A program made the position numbers and the translations under genes. This document shows positions 44,067 through 56,584 of a stretch of 64,000 nt of DNA, piece by piece; within the stretch, counting starts at the first letter, position 1; each line of letters begins with the position of its first letter. Origin of the DNA: Antedon mediterranea (taxonomy: Eukaryota; Echinodermata; Crinoidea; Comatulida; Antedonidae); the NCBI RefSeq assembly GCF_964355755.1, contig NC_092670.1:8245201-8309200 (forward strand), written 5' to 3'. The notes below the pieces were generated by a model. That model worked only from the letters and a program-made list of their open reading frames with translations, was not told the DNA's origin and did no database searches.

Positions 44067-46197
44067 TCCAACAATGCAGAATTACCAATTTATTTGGTTA
44101 TGTAGTTTGCAATGTTTAATATCTCTGTTTCATTTGATTTAGTATAAAAGTGGAAATTACAATAAAATATTATGATTGCCTTATTTAAATTTAATGTTTC
44201 TTCATTTATTTATTTGACCAAAAAACAATAATGTAAAACAAAACTGAGGAGGAGAATCGGTGGTCAGGACGGTAAAGCAAAGATTTATAATATTCAAAAT
44301 CATCATATAAAACAAGGAAAAAAATCATTTAGCGATTTAGAGAAAGATTTATAATTGCCCAGAAGGATTCAGAGTCAATTGATGATAAAATATAAAGCAC
44401 TGTCTACATAGCACTATCAACATTTTATGTGACAAAAAATGTGATGAGTGTGGACGTGATGATGTCATATACCATATTTGGGCATTTCACTACCATATTT
44501 GGGCAAATCACACTCTTAGTTTGATAAGACAAAGCTATAGGAAGAGATTCAGAAACAGCTAATTAATTTAATTCAAATTCAAACTGTTTATTGCAACAAG
44601 GTAAGCATTGTTATATTTACAAAATAACAACTACAATTCATTTCGTCACTTTGACGAATTATTTGTGATCATTGTGAAAACACAATTTTACTGACGTTTC
44701 ATTTTTTTAAAATAAACTATGAGCGCAAAACATTGATGTATTCCATCCATGACTTGATGCATAGGCCTACTATTATAGAGTGCTGCTATTAGTGTCGTAT
44801 TTAATATGTACAGTATATACGGTATATCTATATACAGTGTAGTAGGTGAAATTACGTGACCCACACTATGTTCTAATGTTTTGGTATGATGATGACAATT
44901 TCGGAAGATAATGATTTGAGCAAAAGATATAACTCTTTTAAAATGTTTAGGCCCTATAACTTTGACGAAAGACATGATAAAACTACATTTTAATTCAACT
45001 GACCATTATTATAATGTCAACATTCAACAATTTTTATATGAATTCATATCTACATTTCAGCAGCTTCACATTTTCCCAATTGGAAAAACTCGTATCATCA
45101 ACATGGCGGCCACCGGAGCACTTTTTGGTAGTGGTTCATCTCGGCCGGTTACAGAACGCGATATTGTATTGAGCGCCAAAAGTGCCCGTTATGATAGTGT
45201 AATAGTGATGACGTGTACAACACAGGCTTTAAAGTTAACGATGTTTTATGATGTATTTATTTGGATTCGATAATAAAGTACTGTATTTGAGAGTGTCTCA
45301 AATAAAAATTTTAAACAGTTAGCCAGCTTTATATATAAAATAAATCGAATAGTACAATATGTTTTGTGTTTTAATGTTAATTAATACTTAATGAGTTACT
45401 ATATTATTACAATGTATATACTGCTATACTATTATAATATAATTTCAAGTTAACGATGTTTTTATGATGTATTCATTTTGATTTGAAAATAAAATACTGT
45501 ATTTAAGAGTGTCACAAATAATATTTTTAAACAGTTAGCAGCTTTATATATAAAATAAATCGAATAGTACAATATATTTCGTTTTATGTTTAAATGTGAA
45601 TTAATACTGAATGAGTTACATTTATTACAGTAGAATGTATATACTGCTATATTATAATATAATTAGTTTAATAAAAAAACGAAATAAATGATTTAAAATG
45701 ATATGAGTATCTTTGCGTTGATTCAATCTACTTAGAAAATGCAGTCAACACAACGGCATCATCAAAATGCGTGCATACTTTCTATAAAACAAATAATACT
45801 AATCCCCTATATTGTGCTAATCACAAACAAATCAAAGCAACAATATTGAATAAAAAGAAAGTATGTCTTTGTGATGACGCTTTGATTTCATTCATTATAG
45901 AAACAATACATCATAGAGGATAATTGGTCATTTGTCTTTGAGGCGCTTTGATTTAATGCATATAATAAAACAATAAAACACATAAGACAAAACATAATGT
46001 TCGGTTGCTTTTCGTAAACCAAAAAGTCGGAAGATGCGTAAATCAAAGGTAATTTTGTGTCAATAGTAAAAAGTGTCCTTTGCGAAAGGCACACAATAGT
46101 TGCGCAAATAATGGTCTACTCTCTGTATTAAATGGGGGGGGGGTGCTAGTACGTACATGTTCACTTTCAAACTGATTTATCTTCGACTGCAACAAAA
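44067..46197. other. Interval between minisatellite and PHD-like gene
   Basis: Orthologous to 8897-11027, including the LINE-like tail at 44575-44655 and the 240-bp internal duplication. The small frame at 45103-45273 here begins ATGGCGGCCACCGG and encodes 56 residues of unknown type. A deletion of ATTAT and an extra CAATAAAA distinguish it near 45915-45975. Confidence 0.5.
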
Positions 46198-46485
46198 ATG
46201 AACGACTGTATCCAGTGTAGAGAACCTGTTAATCATCGCCAGGAGGCTGTTTTTTGCGAGGAGTGCCAACATCGAACTTGCGGTACTGGTATAACACGTG
46301 CTGCCTATCTTGCTGGTATCCGCGACGGCTACATTGATTGGACGTGTAATAAATGTGTGCGACCTGTTCCAGAGGAACCTGCAGCCCAACTAGATGTCTT
46401 TGTTGGAGACCTTGGAGCATTTGAAGAGCCTGCAGTTGTTGAGGAACAAAACTTACCAAACCCATATCGAGTACCAAATCAATAA
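46198..46485 (+). CDS. Small PHD-like zinc-binding protein, unit-2 copy
   Basis: Encodes the same 95 residues as 11028-11315 without a single replacement and has the same AATAAA hexamer after the stop, while flanking poly-G and poly-T runs already differ in length. Eight Cys/His ligands retained. Between a broken ZNF-B and the intact ZNF-C, with its own upstream region and no splice acceptor at the ATG. Confidence 0.6.
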   Translation: MNDCIQCREPVNHRQEAVFCEECQHRTCGTGITRAAYLAGIRDGYIDWTCNKCVRPVPEEPAAQLDVFVGDLGAFEEPAVVEEQNLPNPYRVPNQ

Positions 46486-47132
46486 GAACAATAAAATCGT
46501 TGATCGCGTCAGAATATTATTTAGCTGTTTTTTTTTTTTTTTTGCTATTTTGAAATTTCCTGTCACTGGACCCTAATAGAAATTGTTTCCTTTTGTAATG
46601 ATGAATTGGGTCGTCCTAAATATATTTTGATTTTGTCTAAAGCCTACATATCATTACAATTTTGTTTTGGCCTATTTTTTAGTGCGTTGTGTTCCTTATC
46701 AGTTGATCTTTATCAGTGGTGCTTAATTAACAATGCAGGGCGTACCATTGGGATGTAAGTTTTAATAGAATGAGATACACAAAATGACACAAAATGACTA
46801 AAGAAAATACTATTATTAATAGCAGTAATAGTAGTTTTAATACTACTATTATTTGTTATATAACTTTATACATCTCTATGCAGTTATTACTAACATTGAA
46901 TTAATGTTATGTATATTTTCAGCATTTAAAATAATGATAAAGTTAAAACTATAAATTACTTATACAGTAATGTTTCATTCTGTTTCTTAGTCACGGCTTG
47001 TAACAATATTTTCTGTGCCAGGGACTATTAATTGGTTTGATTAAACTTTGGTTTCCATTGATTTTGTTACCCTCATTTTTAAAATCTTTTGTTTAATTAA
47101 ATTCTTGACTACGTCACGTCCACATGTAGATT
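46486..47132. other. Interval between PHD-like gene and ZNF-C2 promoter
   Basis: Orthologous to 11316-11957. No gene seen. Confidence 0.4.
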
Positions 47133-47316
47133 TTCAATAGTCTCGGCCAATCAAAGTACAGTAGGCCAACTATTAAGCGACGAGATGTCTTTGTCCGTCA
47201 TTATTTCCGCCTGGTCTGAGTGGATGAAGGCCACTGCTACTTTATTTGTTCATTGTTATTATTTTGTATGCAGGCAGCGAAAGAAGTGGACAAAAAGGCC
47301 GGGAACTGTACCATGG
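47133..47316 (+). promoter_or_regulatory. Putative distal promoter and exon of ZNF-C2
   Basis: AATAGTCTCGGCCAATCAAA and exon GCAGCGAAAGAAGTGG to ACCATG|GTAAGT are unchanged from unit 1, whereas nearby intronic bases differ (for example CAATGTGTAC against CAATCTGTAC). Confidence 0.45.
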
Positions 47317-47659
47317 TAAGTACAACCACAACTTAATTGTTTTATGTATTTTTTCCCATTCACAATGTGTACAATTTAGTGCGGTTTGTTTTACACGTTT
47401 ACACATGGAGTGTACTCCATGGTTTACGATGGTTTTCGTAACTAACTCCAAATAGTGAGAGGGAAGTCATGATTCAACGTATAAATAATTATAACTCCAG
47501 GATTTAATAATTATCTAGCCAACCAGCTTGTCAACATTACACAAACAAAAATGGTATATTCAACAACAAACATTTTTGCTTTCATTAAAATTGTAATGTA
47601 ATTATCAATAATGGCCTTGGGTTGTTATCAAACTGCATTTTTAAAGTTATTGGTTGGTC

Positions 47660-47821
47660 AATTATTTGCCTATAGTCTCGACCAATCAAATTTAAGTACA
47701 GCATAATCTAATTATAGGTGTTTTTTCTTTGTTAGAATATCCTTGGATAAAACTGTTGTTTGCTAAGTTTTAAGCAGGAAGTGAAACAATGGCAATCACT
47801 GAGAAGACGGCAGTGGTATAG
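47660..47821 (+). promoter_or_regulatory. Putative proximal promoter and exon of ZNF-C2
   Basis: TATAGTCTCGACCAATCAAA here is closer to the distal motif than the unit-1 version (TTTCGACC). The exon has lost part of GGCCGCTCAC (now GGCAATCAC) but keeps the GTATAG|GTAAGT donor at 47822. Confidence 0.45.
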
Positions 47822-48391
47822 GTAAGTACCAGGATTTTGTTGTGTATTTTTGTTTATGCAATTGCACTAAACAGTAACTTGTGTACATTTTAGTGTAGTA
47901 AGTTGTAGATTCCGTAAGTTGTTTAAAAATGTTTTTAAATATACATTTATTACTTTAATTCTTCCATACTTTACGATCTTTTATATATATATATATCGGT
48001 ATATCTTTATTCAAATGACACAAACAGCCAATGGCTGAAACCGTAGTCGTACAATATTAAAAATAATCATGATAAAAACAGGTAAAATAAAACATTTAAA
48101 AAAGCCGGTACTAGGCTCCTTCAAGCCTAAAGTAATCGATCGATCCAAACCCACAAGTTTTTTGTTGAACAGTGCATGTTTATTCAATGTTATTGCCTAC
48201 TTTACTACTCCCTTATTCAGTACAGTACATGCCACGCTGTACCTTAGGTACATTTTATTTATATTTATTGGATTTTTTAAATTTACAGTAGGCCTATAAT
48301 TATGAAGAAATGTCATCGCAATTAGGACGAACTCAACAGCAACATTAACTTTTAAAAATCATTAAAAAAAGATTTTTTATTGAACATCAGC

Positions 48392-50503
48392 ATGGAGTTC
48401 AAATGTGAACACTGTGGAGATAAATTTGAGTTAAGTGATTTGAAGGAGCATTTAGGAATACATGTCCGTTTTAAAGAGTTAAAATGTGAAAACACAAACG
48501 ATGTTGAACCACAAGATGAGACACCCTATGAGAAAGAAGGTGAGAATTTTGAAATAAACACTGCCATAGAAACTTCATATAAATGTGAACATTGTGAGAA
48601 GCAATTTGAACAAAAAGAAGATTTGAAACAACATTTGCAAATACACAGAGAAGAGAAACCATATGAATGTGAACAATGTAATAAAAGATTTAAACAGAAT
48701 GCGAATTTCAAAAAACATTTGAGAATTCACACAGGAGAAACACCATATGAATGTGAACATTGTAGGAAGAAATTTAAAGAAAGGGGGAATTTGAATAAAC
48801 ATTTGAGAGTACACACAGGAGAGAAACCATATGAATGTGAACATTGTGGAAAGAAATTTAGCTGCAGTCAGAATTTGAAAAAACATTTGAGAGTACACAC
48901 AGGAGAAACACCATATGAATGTGAACATTGTGGGAGGAAATTTGCACAAAGCGGGGAAATGAAAGTTCATGTCAGAATTCACACAGGAGAAAAACCATAT
49001 GAATGTGAACAATGTGGGAAGAAATTCGGAGCTAGTGGTTCTTTAAAAAAACATCTGAGAGTACATAGTGGAGAAAAACCATTTGAATGTAAATATTGTT
49101 CAAAGAAATTTAGCTCAAAAAAATATTTAATAGTACACACACGGTTACACACAGGAGAGCAACTATATGAATGTGAATATTGTGGGAAGAAAATTAACAA
49201 TAAAGACAACTGGCGAAAACATGTGATGCTACACACAGGAGAGAGACCATATGAATGTGAGCATTGTGGAAAGAAATTTAGAGGTAATAGAAATTTAAAA
49301 TTACATTTAAAAATTCACACTGGAGAGAAACCATTTGAATGTGAATATTGTGGGAAGAAATTTAACGATAAAAGACAATGGAAAAAACATGTGATGCTAC
49401 ACACAGGAGAGAGACCATATGGATGTGAGCATTGTGGAAAGAAATTTAGAGGCAATAAAAATTTAAAATTGCATTTGAGAATTCACACTGGAGAGAAACC
49501 ATTTGAATGTGAACATTGTGGTAAGAAATTCCAATATCGGGAGACCTTCAAAAAACATTTGAGAATACACACAGGAGAAACACCTTATGAATGTGAACAT
49601 TGTGGGATGAAATTTAAAGGAGGAAATCAATTGGGAATACATTTGAGAATTCACAATACAATAGCGCCACCATCTCATAATTTGGAACAGAACAAAGGTA
49701 ATGTAAATGTAAAATCACCGTTGAAAATACTCAGAGCGACACCATCTGGATCTTATGGATGTGAACAAAAATGTATAAATAATTTTATAACACACAAGAG
49801 AGAGACAGAATCTAAATGTGAACATTGTGGAATAAAATTCGAAACTATTGAATATTTAAAATCGCATTTGAGAATACACATAAAAAAGGAAATACCGTCT
49901 TATGAATGTGAACAGAAATGTATAACTAATTTTATAACATACAAGAAGGAGACACCATATGAAATGGATTGTAAAGAAGAGACACCATATGGAATGGAAC
50001 ATAAAGAGAAGACACCATATGGACTGGAACATAAAGAAAATAGTACACCACATGAAATAAAACATAAAGGAGATATACCATATGAAATGGAACATAAAGG
50101 AGATACACCATATGAAATGGAACATAAAGGAGATATACCATATGAAATGGAACATAAAGGAGAGACACCATATGAAATGGAAAATAAAGGAGATATACCA
50201 TATGAAATGGAATATAAAGGAGATATACCATATGAAATGGAACATAAAGGAGAGACACCATATGAAATGGAAAATAAAGGAGATATACCATATGAAATGG
50301 AATATAAAGGAGAGACACCATATGAAATGGAAAATAAAGGAGATATACCATATGAAATGGAATATAAAGGAGATATACCATATGAAATGGAACATTTAAT
50401 ACACAGAACACAGATACCATATGAAATGGAACAATTAATAGGCATAGGCCTACACACAGGAGAAACACCATATGAGATGGGAACATTGTGGGATCGAATT
50501 TAA
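48392..50503 (+). CDS. ZNF-C2: intact 14-finger C2H2 protein with longer decamer tail
   Basis: 703 residues from ATG 48392 (an in-frame TTG at 48380 is not the start). Same layout as ZNF-C1. Differences are single replacements outside zinc ligands (GRKFAQSG for [14 protein letters not shown] for LHLRIH, NDKRQW for NDKGQW, NQLGIH for NQLEIH) and in-frame changes in the decamer tail, which gains EMENKG variants and one net unit (+30 bp). All fourteen finger ligand sets are preserved in both copies, the strongest sign of selection in the window. Confidence 0.9.
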   Translation: MEFKCEHCGDKFELSDLKEHLGIHVRFKELKCENTNDVEPQDETPYEKEGENFEINTAIETSYKCEHCEKQFEQKEDLKQHLQIHREEKPYECEQCNKRFKQNANFKKHLRIHTGETPYECEHCRKKFKERGNLNKHLRVHTGEKPYECEHCGKKFSCSQNLKKHLRVHTGETPYECEHCGRKFAQSGEMKVHVRIHTGEKPYECEQCGKKFGASGSLKKHLRVHSGEKPFECKYCSKKFSSKKYLIVHTRLHTGEQLYECEYCGKKINNKDNWRKHVMLHTGERPYECEHCGKKFRGNRNLKLHLKIHTGEKPFECEYCGKKFNDKRQWKKHVMLHTGERPYGCEHCGKKFRGNKNLKLHLRIHTGEKPFECEHCGKKFQYRETFKKHLRIHTGETPYECEHCGMKFKGGNQLGIHLRIHNTIAPPSHNLEQNKGNVNVKSPLKILRATPSGSYGCEQKCINNFITHKRETESKCEHCGIKFETIEYLKSHLRIHIKKEIPSYECEQKCITNFITYKKETPYEMDCKEETPYGMEHKEKTPYGLEHKENSTPHEIKHKGDIPYEMEHKGDTPYEMEHKGDIPYEMEHKGETPYEMENKGDIPYEMEYKGDIPYEMEHKGETPYEMENKGDIPYEMEYKGETPYEMENKGDIPYEMEYKGDIPYEMEHLIHRTQIPYEMEQLIGIGLHTGETPYEMGTLWDRI
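49945..50395 (+). repeat. 30-bp coding repeat in ZNF-C2 tail
   Basis: About 15 decamer units. A two- to three-unit block ([20 protein letters not shown]) is repeated three times here but absent in C1, showing independent turnover after duplication. Confidence 0.9.
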
Positions 50504-51179
50504 CCAGAATGACAATTACATTATACTATTAATTTAACAATATCAAGTTTACTAGGGGGCCATATAAAGTTTATCCTTCTGCCGTAACTACACTTAGGCC
50601 TACTTGTAGGATGGATCGAGAAGAGGGTGTAATGTTTATTGCAGTGACTATCTCAAATAACCTCATCCGTTCAGTAGTATAACCTTTGACCTGATCCTTG
50701 ATTTTACTGTAAATATATTTAGAGGAATTCATTGGTTAGATAATGTTTAAACTATAAGTTACTAATACTGTAAAGATGTATTGTCCCCCAAACCGGTTAA
50801 AATCAATCAAAAACACATTGTCTTCCAGACAATTTGACAATTGTCTGCTTTAGTTTACAGTTTTTTTTACGTTAATATTTTTTTTCAGATCCAATTTGTG
50901 GTGAATAGTGAAGTGAATAACTATTATGTAACATTAAAATGGCATATTCAACAAAACATTTAACAAAATTATTTTTTTCAGATTCAAAATATACCTTTAA
51001 ACAATTAATTAATTTGTGCAGACATATGTCTTTTTTTTCGTTTATAAACAATTAGCGTCATTATGACAGGGTACAGATGATGGTTGAAGTTAAACATGTT
51101 TGACATTAAATCTTTCGTTTTTTTGATTATTTGTTTTTGTCTTTTTGTTTCAATTTAAAACAAGGCCATATAGATGGCT
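50504..51179. other. 3' flank of ZNF-C2, no gene seen
   Basis: Orthologous to 15301-15972 with moderate divergence and small indels. Confidence 0.4.
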
Positions 51180-51280
51180 GCAGTCGCGTGCTCAAGTTAG
51201 TGTTTTTGACCAACCGACCGACCAACCGACGGACCGACATAGTGAGTTGTAGAGTCGCGCTGCACGCGACTAAAAACTTC
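51180..51280 (-). repeat. Dispersed CGGT-rich hairpin repeat, inverted copy
   Basis: Orthologue of 15973-16070. About 16 bp further on lies the junction TTTTACTAC/TCTAATTTGC where unit 1 carries 3.65 kb extra. Confidence 0.7.
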
Positions 51281-51299
51281 AATTCCTGTTTTACTACTC

Positions 51300-51413
51300 T
51301 AATTTGCATATACAGTCTCAGCCAATTACGTGTCCTGCCGGTCTTGCTGAAGACTTCTTTTCCCATTCCATTAATAGGCAGCAAGTGGACGACTGATGAA
51401 AGACGATAATTAG
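51300..51413 (+). promoter_or_regulatory. Putative promoter and 5' exon of ZNF-D2
   Basis: ATTTGCAT octamer and TCTCAGCCAATTACG at 51301-51330; exon ends GACGATAATTAG|GTAGGT (GT 51414). Unlike unit 1, no PLE lies upstream. Confidence 0.45.
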
Positions 51414-51895
51414 GTAGGTAGGTAGGGTTGCCACAACTAAGTTTAAACTTTTATACATTAATTGTTGCCCTTCCAAGTTTTTACGAATTGTTGTGTTTGC
51501 CTAAATTGTCTATACTCTACACCCATTTCTGTTGTTTTCTTTTTCTCCTTACTTTTTGAAAAGTTGACTTGTGTTCAACATTCTAAATACTATTAGCAGC
51601 ATAAACATTGAGGTACTCAATTGAGGGACTGTGTATTAGCAAAGGAAAAGAGGAATTTTTTATGATTCGTACACATTTAAATATTTTAGATGTATTCACT
51701 ATTTCTTTCAATTGAGGCAATCACGGTGTATAATGTTACATGTATGTATTTGGACCATGTTTCTTACGACGATACGAGAACTACAGTACTGTATAGATTA
51801 AAAAAAGGTTTTCCGATTCCCTATACATTTTCAGTTTAAATATAAATTATTCCAATTTTTAAATAATAGCGGAACCAGAAGGCAGGATATAAAAG

Positions 51896-52215
51896 TTGTA
51901 AAATGAAGTGAAGTGTCCAATATTTTACATTAAAATTGAGTGGTGTGGGGCTTCCCCTTCCTTCTGGATCCATGACGTGAAAAGTTACCCACTGCGTCCG
52001 TTCTTCGATTCTTTCTGGAAAGCTTGGACAGCTTTACCTCAGGCGGCTGGTGAATGTTGTAAAATGAAGTGAAGTGTCCAATATTTTACATTAAAATTGA
52101 GGGGTGTGGGGCTTCCCCTTCCTTCTGGATCTATGACGTGAAAAGTTACCCACTGCGTCCGTTCTTCGATTCTTTCTGCAGCTTTACCTCAGGCGACTGG
52201 TGGATGTTGTTAATG
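51896..52215. repeat. 161-bp tandem duplication in the ZNF-D2 intron
   Basis: TTGTAAAATGAAGTGAAGTG at 51896 recurs at 52057, followed both times by GGGCTTCCCCTTCCTTCTGG and CACTGCGTCCGTTCTTCG. Unit 1 has one copy (20340-20500). Confidence 0.9.
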
Positions 52216-52405
52216 GGAACTTTTCCACTTTGATCCACGTGTACCAGTACGTGTACTAAAAAATTCTGGGTTTATTATTTCCATTCTATTTATATACTTT
52301 TTCTTTCAAATTTTTATTTTAGATATATGTGGAGAACGACGATTGAAATTTGACTTTATTGATAAACAAAAACTAATTGATCAAGTAAAAAAGAGGAAAA
52401 CCAAC

Positions 52406-53415
52406 ATGAAGTACAAATGTGAACACTGTGGAGATAAATTTGAGTAAAGTGATTTGAAGGAACATTTAGGAATACATGTGCATTTTAAAGAGTTAAAATG
52501 TGAAGACTACGAGCATTTTCAACTACATGATCAAAAACGAAAAGAAATTGACAATTTGGAAATACACACCACCGAAGAAACTTCATTTGAAAATTTGAGG
52601 AATAAAGAAAATGAGAATTTAGGAATATGCACCGATGATGAAACTTCTTATGAATGTGAACATTGTGGAATGCAATTTAACAAAATTGATGTTTTAAATA
52701 AACATTTGAAAATACACACAAGCGAGACACCATATGAATGTGAACATTGTAGGAAGAAATTTAAAGAAAGGGGGAATTTGAATAAACATTTGAGAGTACA
52801 CACAGGAGAAACACCATATGGATGTGAACATTGTGGAAGAAATTTAAACAAAGTGGAGAATTAAAAGTACACGTTAGATCTCACACGGGAGAGACGCCAT
52901 TTGAATGTGAACAATGTGGTAAGAAATTCAAAGCTAATGCAAATTTGAAAGATCAGTTTAGAGTACATACAGAAGAGACGCCATATGAATGTATATTTTG
53001 TACAAAGAAATTTAAGTCTAATGGGTCTTTAAACTCACATTTGAAATTACACACAGGAAACTTACCATATGAATGTGAACAATGTGGGAGGAAATGTGCC
53101 TCTAATGGAATATTAAAAAAACATTTGAGAATTCACAGAGAAGAGAGACCATATGAATGTGAACATTGTGGGAAGACATTTAAAACAAATGAAGGATTAA
53201 AATCACATTTGAAAACACATGGAGAACCACGGTATAAATGCGAATATTGTGGAGTGAAATACCAAGATAAAAGGTGCTTCCAAATGCATTTGGAAAGACA
53301 CACAATAGGGAATGAATGGGAGGATTATATTATCAAATCCAATTGCAATGATATGTTTAACTTACGCACAGAAGAGACATCGTATGGTAACATTTATAAC
53401 TTGCATACATTTTAA
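52406..53415 (+). pseudogene. ZNF-D2: broken C2H2 zinc-finger gene
   Basis: The ATG at 52406 is followed after 13 codons by TAA at 52445-52447 (TTTGAGTAAAGTG, where D1 has TTA). The shared 1-bp loss in TGTGGAAGAAATTT ends the first finger frame at 52864. Beyond it, 52831-53415 is open in the shifted frame for five to six fingers and a C-terminal non-finger tail ending NLHTF, in better condition than in D1. It also lacks two of the fingers present in D1 (FKQKANFKKH and FSCSQNLNKH replaced by [10 protein letters not shown]), so finger composition changed after duplication. Confidence 0.8.
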
Positions 53416-55147
53416 ATAACATGTGAGAATACACACAGGAGAGACGAACATTGTGTACACAATGTGTAATGTTTCTATTTTTAATTTTACAGTGAATAAT
53501 ATTAAGATACCAGTGCATTTTAGAATAATAGAAGAAATTGAGCGTTGAATTGAACTCTATAGTTCACTATGTCGGTCAGTTGGTCTGTCTGTCTGTCTGT
53601 CGGTCTGTCTGTCTGTCTGTCGGTCCGGTATCACTATGCGTTTTATCGCTTTCTGACCTTATCTTGATATCAGTTTAATCTAGCTAAGTCAATTTTTCAC
53701 AGAATATTCCTTATGGCCAGGAATCGATGTGGTTATGTTTTCACGGTGCGCAATAAAAAATTACGCGGTCTACGCACGATTTACCGAAATCACGTTGGTA
53801 ATCATATCTTAACAACCATTAATCACAATTAAATAAAATTTGCTACTCATAAATTTCAGGGCATAAATCATCATATGGCAATACAATTACGTGCGTAACG
53901 CATGTAACGCATGCGTATGCGCGCTTAAAATGTTCAAAATTTATTTTCGATGAAATAATTTCAGTTTCAGTTTCAGACAATTTTTTGCGTTTACAAAATT
54001 GCCATGAGTGCGCAGATTTTTGCGCGCGCACTGCGCGTTAAATGTTATTGCGCACTCTTTTTGCCCGATTTCTGTTTTCTTGACTTACTTTTCAACTCGA
54101 AATTACGTTATACGAGCACGTCAAAAGTTACAGGCTACGCACGTGTAAATTAAAATAAAAATGTTTTTAAACATTTCAACATTTTTAAACATGTTCAGTA
54201 ATTTCGGTCAGTATAGTTCACTATGTCGGTCGGTCCGTCTGTCGGTCTGTCTGTCTGTCGGTCCGGTATCACTATGCGTTTCAGCACGCGACTTATGGCT
54301 GTTGGCCTTGTTTAAATAAGTTTTAATTTGATTGGCCTTGATTGATTTCTTGTAGGAAAGAACATCTATGAATGTTACATCATTTTTAGGTTGATATTAT
54401 GACATAGGTTTTAAACGAATAATGTTATTTTACAATAATTACATTTTAAACGGGTTTAATATTTATTTATTATTATTGCGGTCATCTGTATATAGCTTTG
54501 GTTTTTATTATTTATTGTTCTAATTTTGTGGCTGTAACGCTTATTAACCCTCTACTACAATAAATTGAAAATGTCCTATACCATTCTCTGTTTGCCTTTA
54601 CTAATCGCACCGATTTTTCTTTACGATAGCTAAATGTGTTAAAATATATTACACAAAAGACAACACAGGCACACTTAAGTTATGTCGTTATTGCTATTTT
54701 AATTATATTTAATTTGGTATATGATGCAAAGGCAAAGTTATTCTTTATTTGCTACTTAAATTTAAAGTTACAATATTCATCACTGATCACTCAGTAGAAA
54801 TTGTTATTTTCATTTGCAAGCAGCTTGAATTAAACCCTAAGAAATAACATTTTCATAAAGACATTTCTATAAAATTTCTTAATTTAAAACAATAAAAGGC
54901 GTAGGCCTATAATTGAAAAAAGAATGAGGCCTAAAATGGATTTTTTTAAAAATAATTATAACATAGAAGAAATGTGTTTCAGATGGCTGACGGCTAGTGA
55001 CAATGAATTGAGACGGATCGCCAACTTGGTCGGTCTTCAGTAAGTTGATATTATTATGTGAGTAGGTTGTCCAATTTTTATTCTATCAAACCATCTCCGA
55101 GCACTTTTCTATTTTTCCTTGCATTCTAGTAAAATTTTCGAAATAAT
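53416..55147. other. 3' flank of ZNF-D2 with a repeat insertion
   Basis: Matches 21806-23090 except for 53549-54307, an extra block that begins and ends with the CGGT-rich repeat (GTCTGTCTGTCTGTCGG at 53580-53625 and 54230-54260) and contains a moderately GC-rich segment with GCGCGC words. Conserved 23-codon frame at about 54973. No larger gene. Confidence 0.5.
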
Positions 55148-56579
55148 ATAGGGGAGGATGAGGTAAGTGGTCCAATTAGTGAGTTTTTATCATAAAATAA
55201 ATACAGCCAGTGGTAGTAAAACTTAATATAAATACCATGATTAGATGGTCTATATACTTGGTTACTTATATCCAAAAGTTATTTTGGATTAATTATTTGG
55301 AATTAATTAATTTGAATTAATTGGTGACGACTGCTCTGCTGGATCACTTGCCCCGACAGTGGGGTAACTGGACAAATATACAAAATACATAAAGAAACAA
55401 TTTTTGATGACAGAATATTGTTTTTTATTTATCATAACATATTTACAAAAGCAAGTCATGAACTGTACATGACATTTAATAAAATTTTTCATGTTTAAAC
55501 ATAGCTTATCATACGCAAAAGTTTTTCACAGTATTATTCATGGCTTTTGACAATTGCAAGTTCATTCGATATCATCATCATACCCATATTCATTTATACA
55601 GTTTGTGCAAATAAATGTATGCATCTGTCCTTGGAGTACATTCATCATGATACCATGCACTACATGAGCGACATGATGTCCACGATTCATTGTCAAAATA
55701 TGTTGCACTTTGCGCAAGTGTAGTGTCATCATCATCGCTATATTCACTCACTGGTAATACAGGTCTGTTTGTCTGGTACACCGTAGCGCTTTGCTGCTTC
55801 ACAACTCAGTTCCCCATTCTTTACGGCCTCCACTGCATTCACATTTTGACTCTATGTCCCATTTATTTTGGGCGCCCCGTTTTGTGGGCTTGTATGTTCT
55901 AACCATACTGAAATATGTATAGAAATTTTTAAAAATAATTAAAATTAATACATAAAACAAACAAAAATATCATAATTAAATAATAATAATAATTCATAAT
56001 TGCATATGACACCATCGGCATAACTAACTGTTTTAGAGTGTTTTAATGTAAATTTAAAGCCAAAAATGGTTGGACCACTTACCCCAATACCCACTGGACC
56101 ACTTACCCCAATAATTTTAACATTATTAAAATATGACATTATAAATTCAATTGTTGGTATATATACACTAAAAATGTATTTTCTACAGATGACTAACATA
56201 CATATTTTAGTAATTATTCATAATTAAACCTATTTAACTAATTAGATGGCAAGAATGACCGTTTTTATAGTTTGGCCTATATGTTTTAATAGGCTGGCAG
56301 CCATTTTGAAATTCACGCTTTAGGGGTACGTTAAACAGGGTACAAATCAAGCCTAAAATATGGAATTTTTAATACCAATTAAATCAACAAGATCCACTCA
56401 TATTAATTCTAACTAATTTATATTTTCTATTTATAAAAATATTAACAATAGAACAACAAATTAGGCCATTTAAGCAATATTAATAATGCCTATTGCACAT
56501 AGATGCTGTTTTTGTACTGCCAGTTTTAAAAAATGAGGTCGTAAAAAAAATGATTCTGAACTATTTGGTCCAGCAGTCA
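55148..56579 (-). mobile_element. Relic of a DNA transposon with PHD-finger fragment
   Basis: Unit-2-specific block. The minus strand encodes, in two overlapping frames, a PHD-like motif WTSCRSCSAWYHDEC (55590-55802) of the kind found at the C-terminus of pogo/Tigger- or piggyBac-like transposases. GGTAAGTGGTCC-type words recur: near the left edge at 55161, and inverted at about 56073 and 56097. Element ends are not resolved. Confidence 0.4.
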
Positions 56580-56584
56580 CTTAA

